NCBI GenBank assembly: GCA_019057735.1
Contig: JAHLWV010000172.1
Coordinates: forward strand, 1-5,461
Direction of reading: 5' to 3'
Length of the DNA: 5,461 nt
DNA from: Promethearchaeota archaeon
GTDB lineage: Archaea; Asgardarchaeota; Lokiarchaeia; Sigynarchaeales; SOKP01
The position numbers and the translations under genes are program-made. Positions 1-5,381 of this stretch are shown piece after piece. The notes under the pieces were generated by a model. It searched no databases and was not told where the DNA came from. It was given only the letters and a program-made list of their open reading frames with translations. Numbering within the stretch: the stretch's first letter is position 1; every line of letters starts with the position of its first letter.

Positions 1-731
1 ACTATATCCCCAATAGCTATACCATGGTGGCCAGCTCGGAGAGCGTGAATATCAACTACAAGCTCGGGAAGGGATGTGCCGATAGCAAGGACGAAGAAAC
101 TAATAATATATTCGTGAATGTTAATAGATTGTGATATGAAAATTACCGATTGTACGATAGCAAATGCGCTAATAGTCACCCCACCAAATCCAATTGCTGC
201 AATTAACAAATGGAATTTTTTTTTCTTAGTGGGTTGGCTTATTTCTAGATGCTCTATTCTATGTTCTAAGCTATCTTTATTCGTGCTGTAAATCAACCAC
301 ATATAAATAAATAGACTGGAGACCATAAAAATTGCGTTTAGGCGAGTGATATATCCTTTCTCAACAATTGTGAATATCAATATAAGAGATAAAACTTCAC
401 ATGAACCGAGAATTATTATGTCTTTTCTATTTATATGAAATGCCCCGCAAACGATTGGCAAGAGTCCGAAGATCAATGTGAGTTGGGTAAGATCTGAACC
501 TACTGAATCTCCCACATCAATATCTCCGTGACCTAAAGAACAAGAAATAATCGAATTAAATATTTCAGAAATATCGGTGCCTATGGATACTAAGGTTACT
601 CCGATTATTAACGGCGATATTCCTAAAGCTGTGGCGAGTAGTGCTGAGTGCTTTACAGCATATTTGCTTGAAAAGATTACAAGAACAATTCCGCCTATAA
701 GAATGAAAATAGCTAAGATTATATCGATCAT
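1..731 (-). CDS. Sodium/calcium exchanger (CaCA) family membrane protein, partial (C-terminus off the left edge)
   Basis: An uninterrupted minus-strand frame starts at ATG 731-729 and gives 243 residues before the window edge. The CaCA family exchanges Ca2+ (or other cations) for Na+ or H+ across the cytoplasmic membrane, using two inverted alpha repeats. Both are visible here: alpha-1 around residues 37-90, with GTDISE at 51-56 and GDSVGSD near 74-80, and alpha-2 starting with GTSLPE at 218-223, followed by a GHHGIAIGD stretch. Hydrophobic segments lie at about 3-21, 38-50, 84-98, 103-122, 130-148, 174-198 and 207-217. A charged loop with four lysines (about 169-172) separates the halves. 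Full members are roughly 300-330 residues, so 60-90 are missing. In alpha-1 the usual GTSxPE is GTDISE, so the ion-site Ser is Asp and the Pro is Ser. I recall similar GTD-type members in other archaea, so this is probably a subfamily trait rather than damage. The gene is transcribed divergently from the ACS-like gene. The cation specificity cannot be read from the sequence. Confidence 0.9.
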   Translation of the reverse strand, partial: MIDIILAIFILIGGIVLVIFSSKYAVKHSALLATALGISPLIIGVTLVSIGTDISEIFNSIISCSLGHGDIDVGDSVGSDLTQLTLIFGLLPIVCGAFHINRKDIIILGSCEVLSLILIFTIVEKGYITRLNAIFMVSSLFIYMWLIYSTNKDSLEHRIEHLEISQPTKKKKFHLLIAAIGFGGVTISAFAIVQSVIFISQSINIHEYIISFFVLAIGTSLPELVVDIHALRAGHHGIAIGDI

Positions 732-827
732 TTACACATACTCTCTTTAAAAATGTCTAATTATGAAGTTAACCCCTAATTTGAATTTATCAGATTATTT
801 CAAATACCAGTCTGATCTTACTCAATT

Positions 828-1094
828 TTATTCTGAACAGGATTCCAATAAGCGAATTTTCCGATTAATTTGTGATCTGAATAATTATTCGAATTAGTTC
901 TCCAATCTATTATCTCATATATCCTATTTAAATTTATTCGAAAAAAAATTAAAAATAATAAATCATCTAAATGAAACTATAAGGGTAATTGTTTCCCTAT
1001 AAAATCTTCAAATACAAATCTTAAAAAACGGTTAAAACCTAAATAAAGATTAATAGCCCTTTATTATAATGTTATACGGGATTATTCTGAATAA
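828..1094. repeat. Four dispersed copies of an operator-like motif TTATTC(T)GAA
   Basis: Copies seen directly are TTATTCTGAA at 828-837, TTATTCGAA at 885-893 (half of it inside the palindrome GAATAATTATTC at 879-890), TTATTCGAA at 934-942, and TTATTCTGAATAA at 1082-1094. Each has the dyad core TTC-(T)-GAA. The last is a perfect inverted repeat (TTATTC-T-GAATAA) lying just downstream of the TATA box, where transcription should start. I did not notice the motif in the other intergenic regions. Binding by a dimeric regulator is inferred; the regulator is unknown. Confidence 0.45.
1061..1070 (+). promoter_or_regulatory. Probable archaeal TATA box for the ACS-like/cooC unit
   Basis: TTATTATAAT lies about 40 bases before the ATG at 1108. 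With usual archaeal spacing (about 25 bases), transcription would begin near 1090, inside the inverted repeat at 1082-1094. This leaves a short leader with a weak AAGGT (1093-1097) about 10 bases before the start codon. Confidence 0.4.
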
Positions 1095-1107
1095 GGTAAA
1101 ATATTGA

Positions 1108-1869
1108 ATGGAAAATAAAGTTATTATTGAAAAGCTAAGAGATTTCTTAGAACAAGAGCAGATTAGTGGAAAAACTTTTTTTTCCTATCGATGTGACTCA
1201 AGCCAGATCAATTTAATTGCTAATTCTGAAATAAAAATAGGATTAAATAGCCATAAAGAAATAATACTTGAAGAGGAGACTGGTTTAGAGCTTGGTGGTC
1301 TGAATAGAAAATCATTTTCAATAATATTTCCAATTAGCGACGCTCAATTAATCGAGCACGGAAAAATAACATTATTAGGGAGAGAAATACATAAGATCGG
1401 AGAGACAAATCTCGATTTTGGGATGATGGTATTAATTGGGATCAATAACGGGACTGATAAGGAAGTAGACGAGTTAAGACATTTGAATTTCATCTCAAAC
1501 AGTATTGAAGGGTTTTCAATTCGAACGATTCCTCGTAGGTTTTGGTGTAGAATTAGTACTTCAGCTCTAAAGAAAGATTTTTCCTTCGAATTCTTAGGTA
1601 CTGCGATAATTTCTCTGTATCAACAAAAATTTAAAGGCTTAATTAAATCAATAGAAGTCATTTTCATTAATTCTTATCAAGACTCTATTGAGCAATTTAT
1701 TGTGCATTCGTCAGAAATCCATTCTAAGTTAAAGGAAAAATGGAAGAAGAAAATCGAAGAATGGAGAAAAAGGATTGATTGTGATTACGATTGGGGGTGT
1801 GAAATATGCCCTTATCGAGAAGAATGCTATAAAATCAAACAAGTGTTAGTTTCTCGAGAAGAGATTTAA
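1108..1869 (+). CDS. Stand-alone CdhC/ACS-beta-like protein with C-terminal cysteine cluster
   Basis: This 253-residue soluble protein resembles the first ~200 residues of archaeal CdhC, the acetyl-CoA synthase beta subunit. ELGG at 61-64 followed by IEHGKITLLGREI (82-94) matches CdhC's VELGGP...DGKIEIIGPDI pattern. The hydrophobic strand at 105-111, SNSIEGF (130-136), FWCRIS (145-150), a LYQQKFKGLIKSIEV stretch (170-184) and a charged helix (203-223) follow the order of the ACS alpha/beta domain. It ends where the ACS A-cluster begins: Cys225, Cys231, Cys234 and Cys240, with C-x2-C matching the CTLC of ACS. Everything after this in CdhC is absent, including the Cys-Gly-Cys site for distal nickel. 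About 55 extra residues lie at the N-terminus. It is therefore unlikely to be a complete acetyl-CoA synthase. It may bind an Fe-S or nickel centre, or act in ACS maturation. The CooC-type ATPase gene follows after 31 bases, so the two are probably cotranscribed. The start is ATG with a weak AAGGT. The family call comes from remembered motifs, not an alignment. Confidence 0.75.
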   Translation: MENKVIIEKLRDFLEQEQISGKTFFSYRCDSSQINLIANSEIKIGLNSHKEIILEEETGLELGGLNRKSFSIIFPISDAQLIEHGKITLLGREIHKIGETNLDFGMMVLIGINNGTDKEVDELRHLNFISNSIEGFSIRTIPRRFWCRISTSALKKDFSFEFLGTAIISLYQQKFKGLIKSIEVIFINSYQDSIEQFIVHSSEIHSKLKEKWKKKIEEWRKRIDCDYDWGCEICPYREECYKIKQVLVSREEI

Positions 1870-1900
1870 ATTACATGAAAATAATAGATGAAATCAAATA

Positions 1901-2671
1901 ATGGAGCTAAGAAACCCCCCACTTATAATTGCTATCACCGGAAAAGGAGGCGTTGGTAAAACAATTATAACTACACTAATTGCTAAAGCTATTTCTACAT
2001 CCTATAAGTTTAAATTACTATTGATTGATGCAGATCCAACCCATCCACACCTAAGTAAAATGGTTAAATTAGTTCCGGAGGAAAGCCTCGAAAAGATAAG
2101 AGCTAATTTAATCGATACTACAATTGGTAAAAAGGAGGATATTCAATCGATAGCTGAATCAATAGATTTCAAAGTATATAATGCTATAAAGGAAAGTAAA
2201 GATTTTAGCTTGTTTTCTATTGGTCAGCCTGAAGGACCAGGTTGCTTTTGTCCTTCCAACGCTCTATTGCGAAAGGTTATTGAATCTATTTCAAAGGATT
2301 TTGATGTCGTATTGATTGACTGTGAGGCCGGCCTAGAGCAGATTAATAGGATGGTTATAAAATCAGTAGATTATGTAATAATTGTAACAGATATTTCTCT
2401 TAGGAGCGTAGAAACGGCATATTCGATAAGTCAAAGTGCTAAAAAATTTACAAATTACCGAAAAATCGGCGTTATTATCAATAGAGTTAAAGGAGACATT
2501 GCTAAAATCACAGATAAACTTAAAGAGCACAATTTAACTGTAATAACTTCGATTCCCGAGGATGAAATATTAACAAAATTTGATTTAGAAGGTAAACCAA
2601 TAATCGATATACCCGATAAATCAGCAAGTTATCAGGTAATAAAAGATAACATTCATCGGATATTGGAATAA
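1901..2671 (+). CDS. cooC: CooC/AcsF-type nickel-insertion ATPase (MinD/NifH-like P-loop protein)
   Basis: This 256-residue cytoplasmic ATPase is of the SIMIBI class. The deviant Walker A motif GKGGVGKT (14-21) contains the signature Lys15. The switch I region is LLIDADPTHPHL (40-51). The Walker B/switch II region is VVLIDCEAGLEQ (137-148), the D-x-EAG form typical of CooC. The key diagnostic is GPGCFCPSN (112-120): Cys115 and Cys117 form the CxC motif that in CooC dimers binds metal across the interface. INR (193-195) near the C-terminal half matches the nucleotide-base N-K/R region. Members hydrolyse ATP to help insert nickel into CODH (CooC) or ACS (AcsF). The length is normal for the family. 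NifH- or CfbC-type reductase components are less likely, because they carry two well-separated cysteines for a bridging 4Fe-4S cluster. Pairing with the ACS-like gene 31 bases upstream supports a role in ACS-type metal assembly. No clear Shine-Dalgarno is seen. The start is supported because the first beta strand begins at residue 8. Confidence 0.88.
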   Translation: MELRNPPLIIAITGKGGVGKTIITTLIAKAISTSYKFKLLLIDADPTHPHLSKMVKLVPEESLEKIRANLIDTTIGKKEDIQSIAESIDFKVYNAIKESKDFSLFSIGQPEGPGCFCPSNALLRKVIESISKDFDVVLIDCEAGLEQINRMVIKSVDYVIIVTDISLRSVETAYSISQSAKKFTNYRKIGVIINRVKGDIAKITDKLKEHNLTVITSIPEDEILTKFDLEGKPIIDIPDKSASYQVIKDNIHRILE

Positions 2672-2699
2672 TGGTAAATTGTTTTAAAAATTAGTTCGG
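2672..2699. other. Short convergent gap between cooC-like and LRR genes
   Basis: Only 28 bases separate the two stop codons. There is no strong hairpin. A T-run on the minus strand (AAAAA on plus at 2685-2689) could end LRR transcription. The two transcripts probably overlap at their 3' ends. Confidence 0.35.
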
Positions 2700-3734
2700 T
2701 TATAAGTTAACAAGGCAATATTCTACAAATTTTAACGGTTCTAGAGCACAACCACCTGAATCCAATCCACCTAATTGTAGTAGTAATTCTTCGTCAATCT
2801 CATTTCCGTGAAGCCATAAATCCTTCAAAACCATTAGTGATTCTAAACCTCTTATAGCTTTAATAAAATTATTCCCTAGATCTAAAGTCTCTAAATTTTG
2901 GAGGGTTTCTAAACCTTTAATCGACGAAATTATATTGCTAGATAAAAATAGTTTATTTAGTTTAGTTAACGGATATAAACCACTAATTTCAGCGATTTTA
3001 TTATCTTTCAAGTTAAGGACTCGCAAGTTTTTACATTTATCAAGCTTGTTAATTTTTTCAATTTGGTTTGCTGTTATCCACAGCGTTTCTAATTCAGTAA
3101 GATTCTCTAAACCTTTGATTTCTTGTATTTTATTATCATTAAGATACATTTCACTTAAATGTGTTAAATTATCAAGTCCTTCTATCTCCGAAATTTGATT
3201 TCCTGCTAGATTTAAAACATTTAATTTTTTCAACTTTTCCAATCCTTGGGTATTTGTGAGCTGATTTCCTGCTAACCATAAAACTTCTAAATTCTCCAAA
3301 CTATTGAGACTTTCAATGTTTTCAATCATATTCCACGATAAATCTAATTTCTGGAGCGAGCTTAAACAATCTAAACCTTTTAAATGAGTAATTTGATTAG
3401 CTCTTAGATATAATTCTTTTAAATTAGATAACTGATCAAGCCCCTTAATTTCAGTAATCTGGTTAGAAGCTAAATGCAGAACTTTTAAATTTACTAAATT
3501 TTCCAACCCAGATATCTTTGATATGTTATTGCTTCCACAATTAAGAATTTCTAAATTTTGAAGCTGGTCTAAACCTGTTAGCTCTGTAAGTTCGTTAGAA
3601 CTCAGTTCTAAATGATTGATATCAAGCTTATTTAATCCCTTAATGTCAGAAATATTTTCAATTTCAAGAAGACCAAGGTCTAAAAATCCATCTTTAACTT
3701 CGTATTTTTCGCCCTTGTATTCCACAGTTTCCAT
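2700..3734 (-). CDS. Leucine-rich repeat protein, SDS22-like (13 x 22 residues)
   Basis: This 344-residue protein consists almost entirely of leucine-rich repeats. After a 38-residue N-terminal cap that contains one degenerate repeat, thirteen consecutive units of exactly 22 residues run from about 39 to 324, with consensus LxxLxLxxNxIxxIxGLxxLxN. This is the short SDS22/internalin-type repeat, which forms a curved solenoid used for protein binding. A short C-terminal cap (about 325-344) follows. Repeats 5 (SWNMIENIESL) and 9 (INKLDKCKN) lack the usual GL. No signal peptide or membrane segment is seen, so it is probably cytoplasmic. ATG 3734-3732 is chosen as the start because the protein then begins METVEYKGEKYEVKDG, an opening I recall from archaeal LRR proteins. 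A GTG three codons upstream (3743) is possible but less likely. Such proteins are abundant in Asgard archaea. The partner is unknown, and neighbours give no clear functional link. Confidence 0.92.
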   Translation of the reverse strand: METVEYKGEKYEVKDGFLDLGLLEIENISDIKGLNKLDINHLELSSNELTELTGLDQLQNLEILNCGSNNISKISGLENLVNLKVLHLASNQITEIKGLDQLSNLKELYLRANQITHLKGLDCLSSLQKLDLSWNMIENIESLNSLENLEVLWLAGNQLTNTQGLEKLKKLNVLNLAGNQISEIEGLDNLTHLSEMYLNDNKIQEIKGLENLTELETLWITANQIEKINKLDKCKNLRVLNLKDNKIAEISGLYPLTKLNKLFLSSNIISSIKGLETLQNLETLDLGNNFIKAIRGLESLMVLKDLWLHGNEIDEELLLQLGGLDSGGCALEPLKFVEYCLVNL

Positions 3735-3924
3735 ATATAACACTTGATATTATAATTTGGTATAATAATAATATGATATATCTGAGAATTATTATAAATT
3801 CTTTAAAATATATAGTTTTACCTTAAATTCCTTGCTTTTTTAAATATTAATAAAGCCTATTATCCACCTATATCTTATAAATTGAAGCTTTAAAACGAAT
3901 CGAGTGCTTTAATAAGCGATTATA
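3735..3924. other. Divergent promoter region between LRR and zinc-ribbon genes
   Basis: This is 190 bases of AT-rich DNA without an ORF. On the minus strand, a TATA-like TATTATTATA (3770-3761) sits about 30 bases before the LRR start, implying a very short or absent leader. On the plus strand, CTTATAAATT (3874-3883) sits about 47 bases before the zinc-ribbon ATG. Between them is a 6-base inverted repeat, AGAATT (3785-3790) and AATTCT (3797-3802), with a 6-base ATTATA spacer. Confidence 0.4.
3874..3883 (+). promoter_or_regulatory. Candidate TATA box for the small zinc-ribbon gene
   Basis: CTTATAAATT is the best TATA-like element before the ATG at 3925. The expected transcription start is near 3903-3905, which would leave a leader of about 20 bases lacking a Shine-Dalgarno site. 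The assignment is weak because the whole region is AT-rich. Confidence 0.3.
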
Positions 3925-4035
3925 ATGATTTTTTGTCTTAATTGTAGAACAAAAGCTAGTGGCTCAAAAGAAGGCTACTATTATTGTCATGTATGTGAAA
4001 AATTTACTAAGTTCTTTACACTAAGATTTAAGTGA
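3925..4035 (+). CDS. Small zinc-ribbon protein (36 residues), possibly frameshifted
   Basis: ATG 3925 opens a 36-residue frame with a clear zinc-ribbon: Cys4-x2-Cys7, 13 residues, then Cys21-x2-Cys24, followed by a basic/aromatic tail. Four cysteines with a GYYYC turn before the second pair predict one structural zinc. The function is not known; such miniproteins are often nucleic-acid or protein binding. Two stops in a row end the frame (TGA 4033, TAA 4036). However, the next forward frame reads on as a protein-like segment, DKELVLCLNELPFEE, up to a TGA at 4079-4081. The gene may therefore have been about 51 residues and carry a one-base frameshift. The partial gene at 5382 has the same cysteine spacing and is probably a paralogue. 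Both are preceded directly by CGATTA plus two A/T bases. No Shine-Dalgarno is seen. Confidence 0.6.
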   Translation: MIFCLNCRTKASGSKEGYYYCHVCEKFTKFFTLRFK

Positions 4036-4081
4036 TAAGGAGCTTGTGTTATGCTTAAATGAATTACCCTTTGAAGAATGA
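4025..4081 (+). other. Out-of-frame coding-like extension of the zinc-ribbon gene
   Basis: In the +1 frame relative to the zinc ribbon, 18 codons from 4025 to the TGA at 4079-4081 read DLSDKELVLCLNELPFEE. This is an amphipathic, acidic helix-like composition unlike random AT-rich DNA. It has no good start codon of its own, which suggests it is the detached C-terminus of the preceding gene. An AAGGAG (4037-4042) inside it leads only to a three-codon frame (ATG 4051) and is probably coincidental (GAT-AAG-GAG codons). Confidence 0.4.
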
Positions 4082-4114
4082 AACAAATATAAAAAATTAT
4101 AGATGTTTGTTGAC

Positions 4115-4171
4115 AACCCCTGCAAGGGTTTTAGGGTAACGGTTCAAATTTTTTTAATTTTTTAGATTTTT
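4115..4171. terminator. Dyad plus T-tracts between convergent zinc-ribbon and longin-like genes
   Basis: A 16-base near-palindrome (4115-4130) has arms AACCC and GGGTT around a TGCA core, with one mismatch pair. It is followed on the plus strand by three T-runs: T7 at 4149-4155, T6 at 4158-4163 and T5 at 4167-4171. Archaeal termination relies mainly on such T-runs, so plus-strand transcripts from the zinc-ribbon gene probably end here, overlapping the 3' end of the minus-strand gene. For the minus strand, the A6 at 4091-4096 supplies a T6 downstream of its stop. Confidence 0.4.
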
Positions 4172-5143
4172 GTTATCTCCATCATATAAATAGGATTCAA
4201 TATTTTCGTCCATATTCCTTATCTCATCAATTACCAATGAAAACTCTTCAGGAGAAATCCCTTTTCTATAAATTAATTTGTTTGTTAAATCATAGTATTT
4301 CTCGTAAGCTTCTACAGAAGCAAAATTTTTTAATTTCGAACTAAAAGAGTACAGATTCGAGTAAACTTCTTTAAAATTACCACCTATTAGTTTCCTTTCT
4401 CCTAAAGTATCTGAAGTTACTTTTAACGATTCCTTGACTCGATTTAGATAAAATTTCATTCGTATCTTCTGGTCATTGATTTCAGTAGCTATTATTTTTG
4501 CCTTGTTTTGGTACTCTAAAAAGAATTGTTCATCTTCAAGCTTATCTGAGATTTTTAGTATTAGTTTGCATAAGGAAAATTTTTTTAATACATTATTTTC
4601 TTTTAGAAGGTTATTAACAATAATTGTTCTCTCGTTTTCTAACTCTTTTCTTTCTTCTCTTAGTTGATCTGAAATCTTTCCTCTCTGATTCCATACAGAT
4701 TTTAAAAATTCTATCTGCTTTTCAATTAATACATTAGGATCTAATATTTTTCGGTGGGAAAGTACGATATCATTAATTTCTTTATCAAATTTTTCGAAAT
4801 CTTCCGATTTAACAACCTCAACTGAGAACAACTCTTTATAATTTAAAATGATAGCTTTAAGTTTTGAACTTAACTTTTGAATTTCTTTTTTATCTTCTTC
4901 TTCAGCAATTAACACTAAGTCAATGTTGACTTCTCTGATCATAATTATAAAAGCTATTAAAGCGCCTAATCCAATTGTGTTTAATTCCTCACTACCTACA
5001 TGTGCCATTTTAGAAGTAAATGTTTTTAACGCAGCAAAAAAAGAACCAAATAGGTCCATGTTAGAATCAATATCTGCTTGAAACTCTTTTTCATAAAGTA
5101 ATTCTCCGGATTCATTTTGATAAAGAAATAAAAAGTAAAGCAT
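4154..5143 (-). CDS. Longin/roadblock-like N-terminal domain protein with coiled-coil C-terminus
   Basis: This 329-residue protein is without signal peptide. Residues 1-110 look like the small alpha/beta longin or roadblock-type domain common in Asgard proteins. They contain a first strand LYFLFLYQNESGELLYEKEF (2-21), a following helix FGSFFAALKTFTSKMAHV (32-49), strands around 54-70 including ALIAFIIMI, a further strand IDLVLIAEEED (74-84), and a long amphipathic helix to about 105. In eukaryotes, longin and roadblock domains act as platforms or regulators for small GTPases in membrane traffic, so a similar role is possible here. From about 135 to 320 the protein is helical and highly charged, with a strong coiled-coil stretch at 140-187 (LREERKELENE). 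No catalytic motif was recognised. The hydrophobic segment 59-69 is too short for a membrane helix and fits a buried strand. The start at 5143 is supported by a good Shine-Dalgarno. It lies between two zinc-ribbon genes on the other strand. The domain call is fold-level inference from pattern, not sequence identity. Confidence 0.68.
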   Translation of the reverse strand: MLYFLFLYQNESGELLYEKEFQADIDSNMDLFGSFFAALKTFTSKMAHVGSEELNTIGLGALIAFIIMIREVNIDLVLIAEEEDKKEIQKLSSKLKAIILNYKELFSVEVVKSEDFEKFDKEINDIVLSHRKILDPNVLIEKQIEFLKSVWNQRGKISDQLREERKELENERTIIVNNLLKENNVLKKFSLCKLILKISDKLEDEQFFLEYQNKAKIIATEINDQKIRMKFYLNRVKESLKVTSDTLGERKLIGGNFKEVYSNLYSFSSKLKNFASVEAYEKYYDLTNKLIYRKGISPEEFSLVIDEIRNMDENIESYLYDGDNKNLKN

Positions 5144-5151
5144 ATGTTTAT

Positions 5152-5156
5152 CCTCT
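5152..5156 (-). promoter_or_regulatory. Shine-Dalgarno site of the longin-like gene
   Basis: On the minus strand AGAGG precedes the ATG at 5143 by 8 bases, a good match to anti-SD pairing. It is the clearest start-deciding ribosome site in the window, since most of the other genes lack one. Confidence 0.6.
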
Positions 5157-5336
5157 AAAGTTAAGTAATCGCTTTTTTAAATTTTCTTAAAACTAGTCCT
5201 CTTTTATGTAAAAAATTATTTTCTACTGTAATATAAATTTGGCTAGATAATATGATAATATACTATTTTTTTTTAAATATTAAGAAAAACATAAAATGTT
5301 TATTTTTTGTTTAGATAAACCTTAACTAATTTCTAT

Positions 5337-5344
5337 TTTATAAT
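5337..5344 (+). promoter_or_regulatory. Probable TATA box of the second zinc-ribbon gene
   Basis: TTTATAAT lies about 40 bases before the ATG at 5382, with a likely start of transcription near 5366. It resembles the placement of the TATA box before the other zinc-ribbon gene. Confidence 0.4.
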
Positions 5345-5381
5345 AAGAACATTTTAAAATTCTATTCCTCTTACGATTAAT

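Larger units (their letters stand above)
732..1107. other. Divergent intergenic region between antiporter and ACS-like gene
   Basis: This is 376 bases of very AT-rich DNA with no credible ORF on either strand. It holds four copies of a TTATTC(T)GAA motif, a perfect 12-base palindrome (GAATAATTATTC, 879-890), a 6-base inverted repeat (ATCAGA 789-794 with TCTGAT 811-816), an imperfect GGG/CCC dyad at 983-997, and a TATA box for the plus-strand unit. The length and motif density suggest regulated divergent promoters. No known riboswitch or RNA gene was recognised. Confidence 0.6.
5144..5381. other. Divergent promoter region between longin-like and second zinc-ribbon genes
   Basis: This is 238 bases of AT-rich DNA with no ORF. 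It contains a Shine-Dalgarno for the minus-strand gene, a TATA box for the plus-strand gene, and a perfect tandem duplication of GATAATAT (5246-5253 and 5254-5261). The tandem repeat may be replication slippage or a binding site; nothing else distinguishes it. Confidence 0.45.

Noticed and set aside
752..781. Short plus-strand frame with ATG at about 753 (MSNYEVNP)
   Set aside because: Only eight codons before a stop, with no ribosome site.
1901..2671. Reading the ATPase as a NifH/CfbC-type reductase or a MinD/ParA partition protein
   Set aside because: The closely spaced CxC at residues 115-117 and the D-x-EAG Walker B are CooC features. NifH-type proteins have two separated cluster cysteines, and MinD/ParA have no such CxC.
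2935..3198. An 87-codon open frame on the plus strand
   Set aside because: It lies wholly opposite the LRR gene, and its Leu/Ser-rich periodic composition is the antisense image of the repeats.
3741..3743. GTG as an upstream start for the LRR protein
   Set aside because: It adds only three residues without a ribosome site, and the ATG at 3734 gives an N-terminus that looks native for LRR proteins of this kind.
4037..4062. AAGGAG followed by ATG at 4051, a three-codon frame whose stop overlaps the next ATG, resembling a coupled leader peptide
   Set aside because: The AAGGAG is explained by the codons of the +1 tail (AAG GAG), and neither downstream frame looks like a protein.
4059..4139. A 26-codon plus-strand frame (starts MNYPLKNE) overlapping the zinc-ribbon tail
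   Set aside because: It has no good ribosome site at the right distance, overlaps the more protein-like +1 tail frame and runs into the terminator-like dyad.
4476..4667. A 63-codon open frame on the plus strand
   Set aside because: It is antisense to the coiled-coil part of the longin-like gene; its hydrophobic Ser/Phe-rich make-up is typical of an antisense shadow of Lys/Glu-rich coding sequence.
3768..5257. ATAATATGATA shared by the two divergent intergenic regions (3768-3778 and 5247-5257)
   Set aside because: The 11-mer is almost pure A/T, and a chance match between two AT-rich regions of this size is expected.
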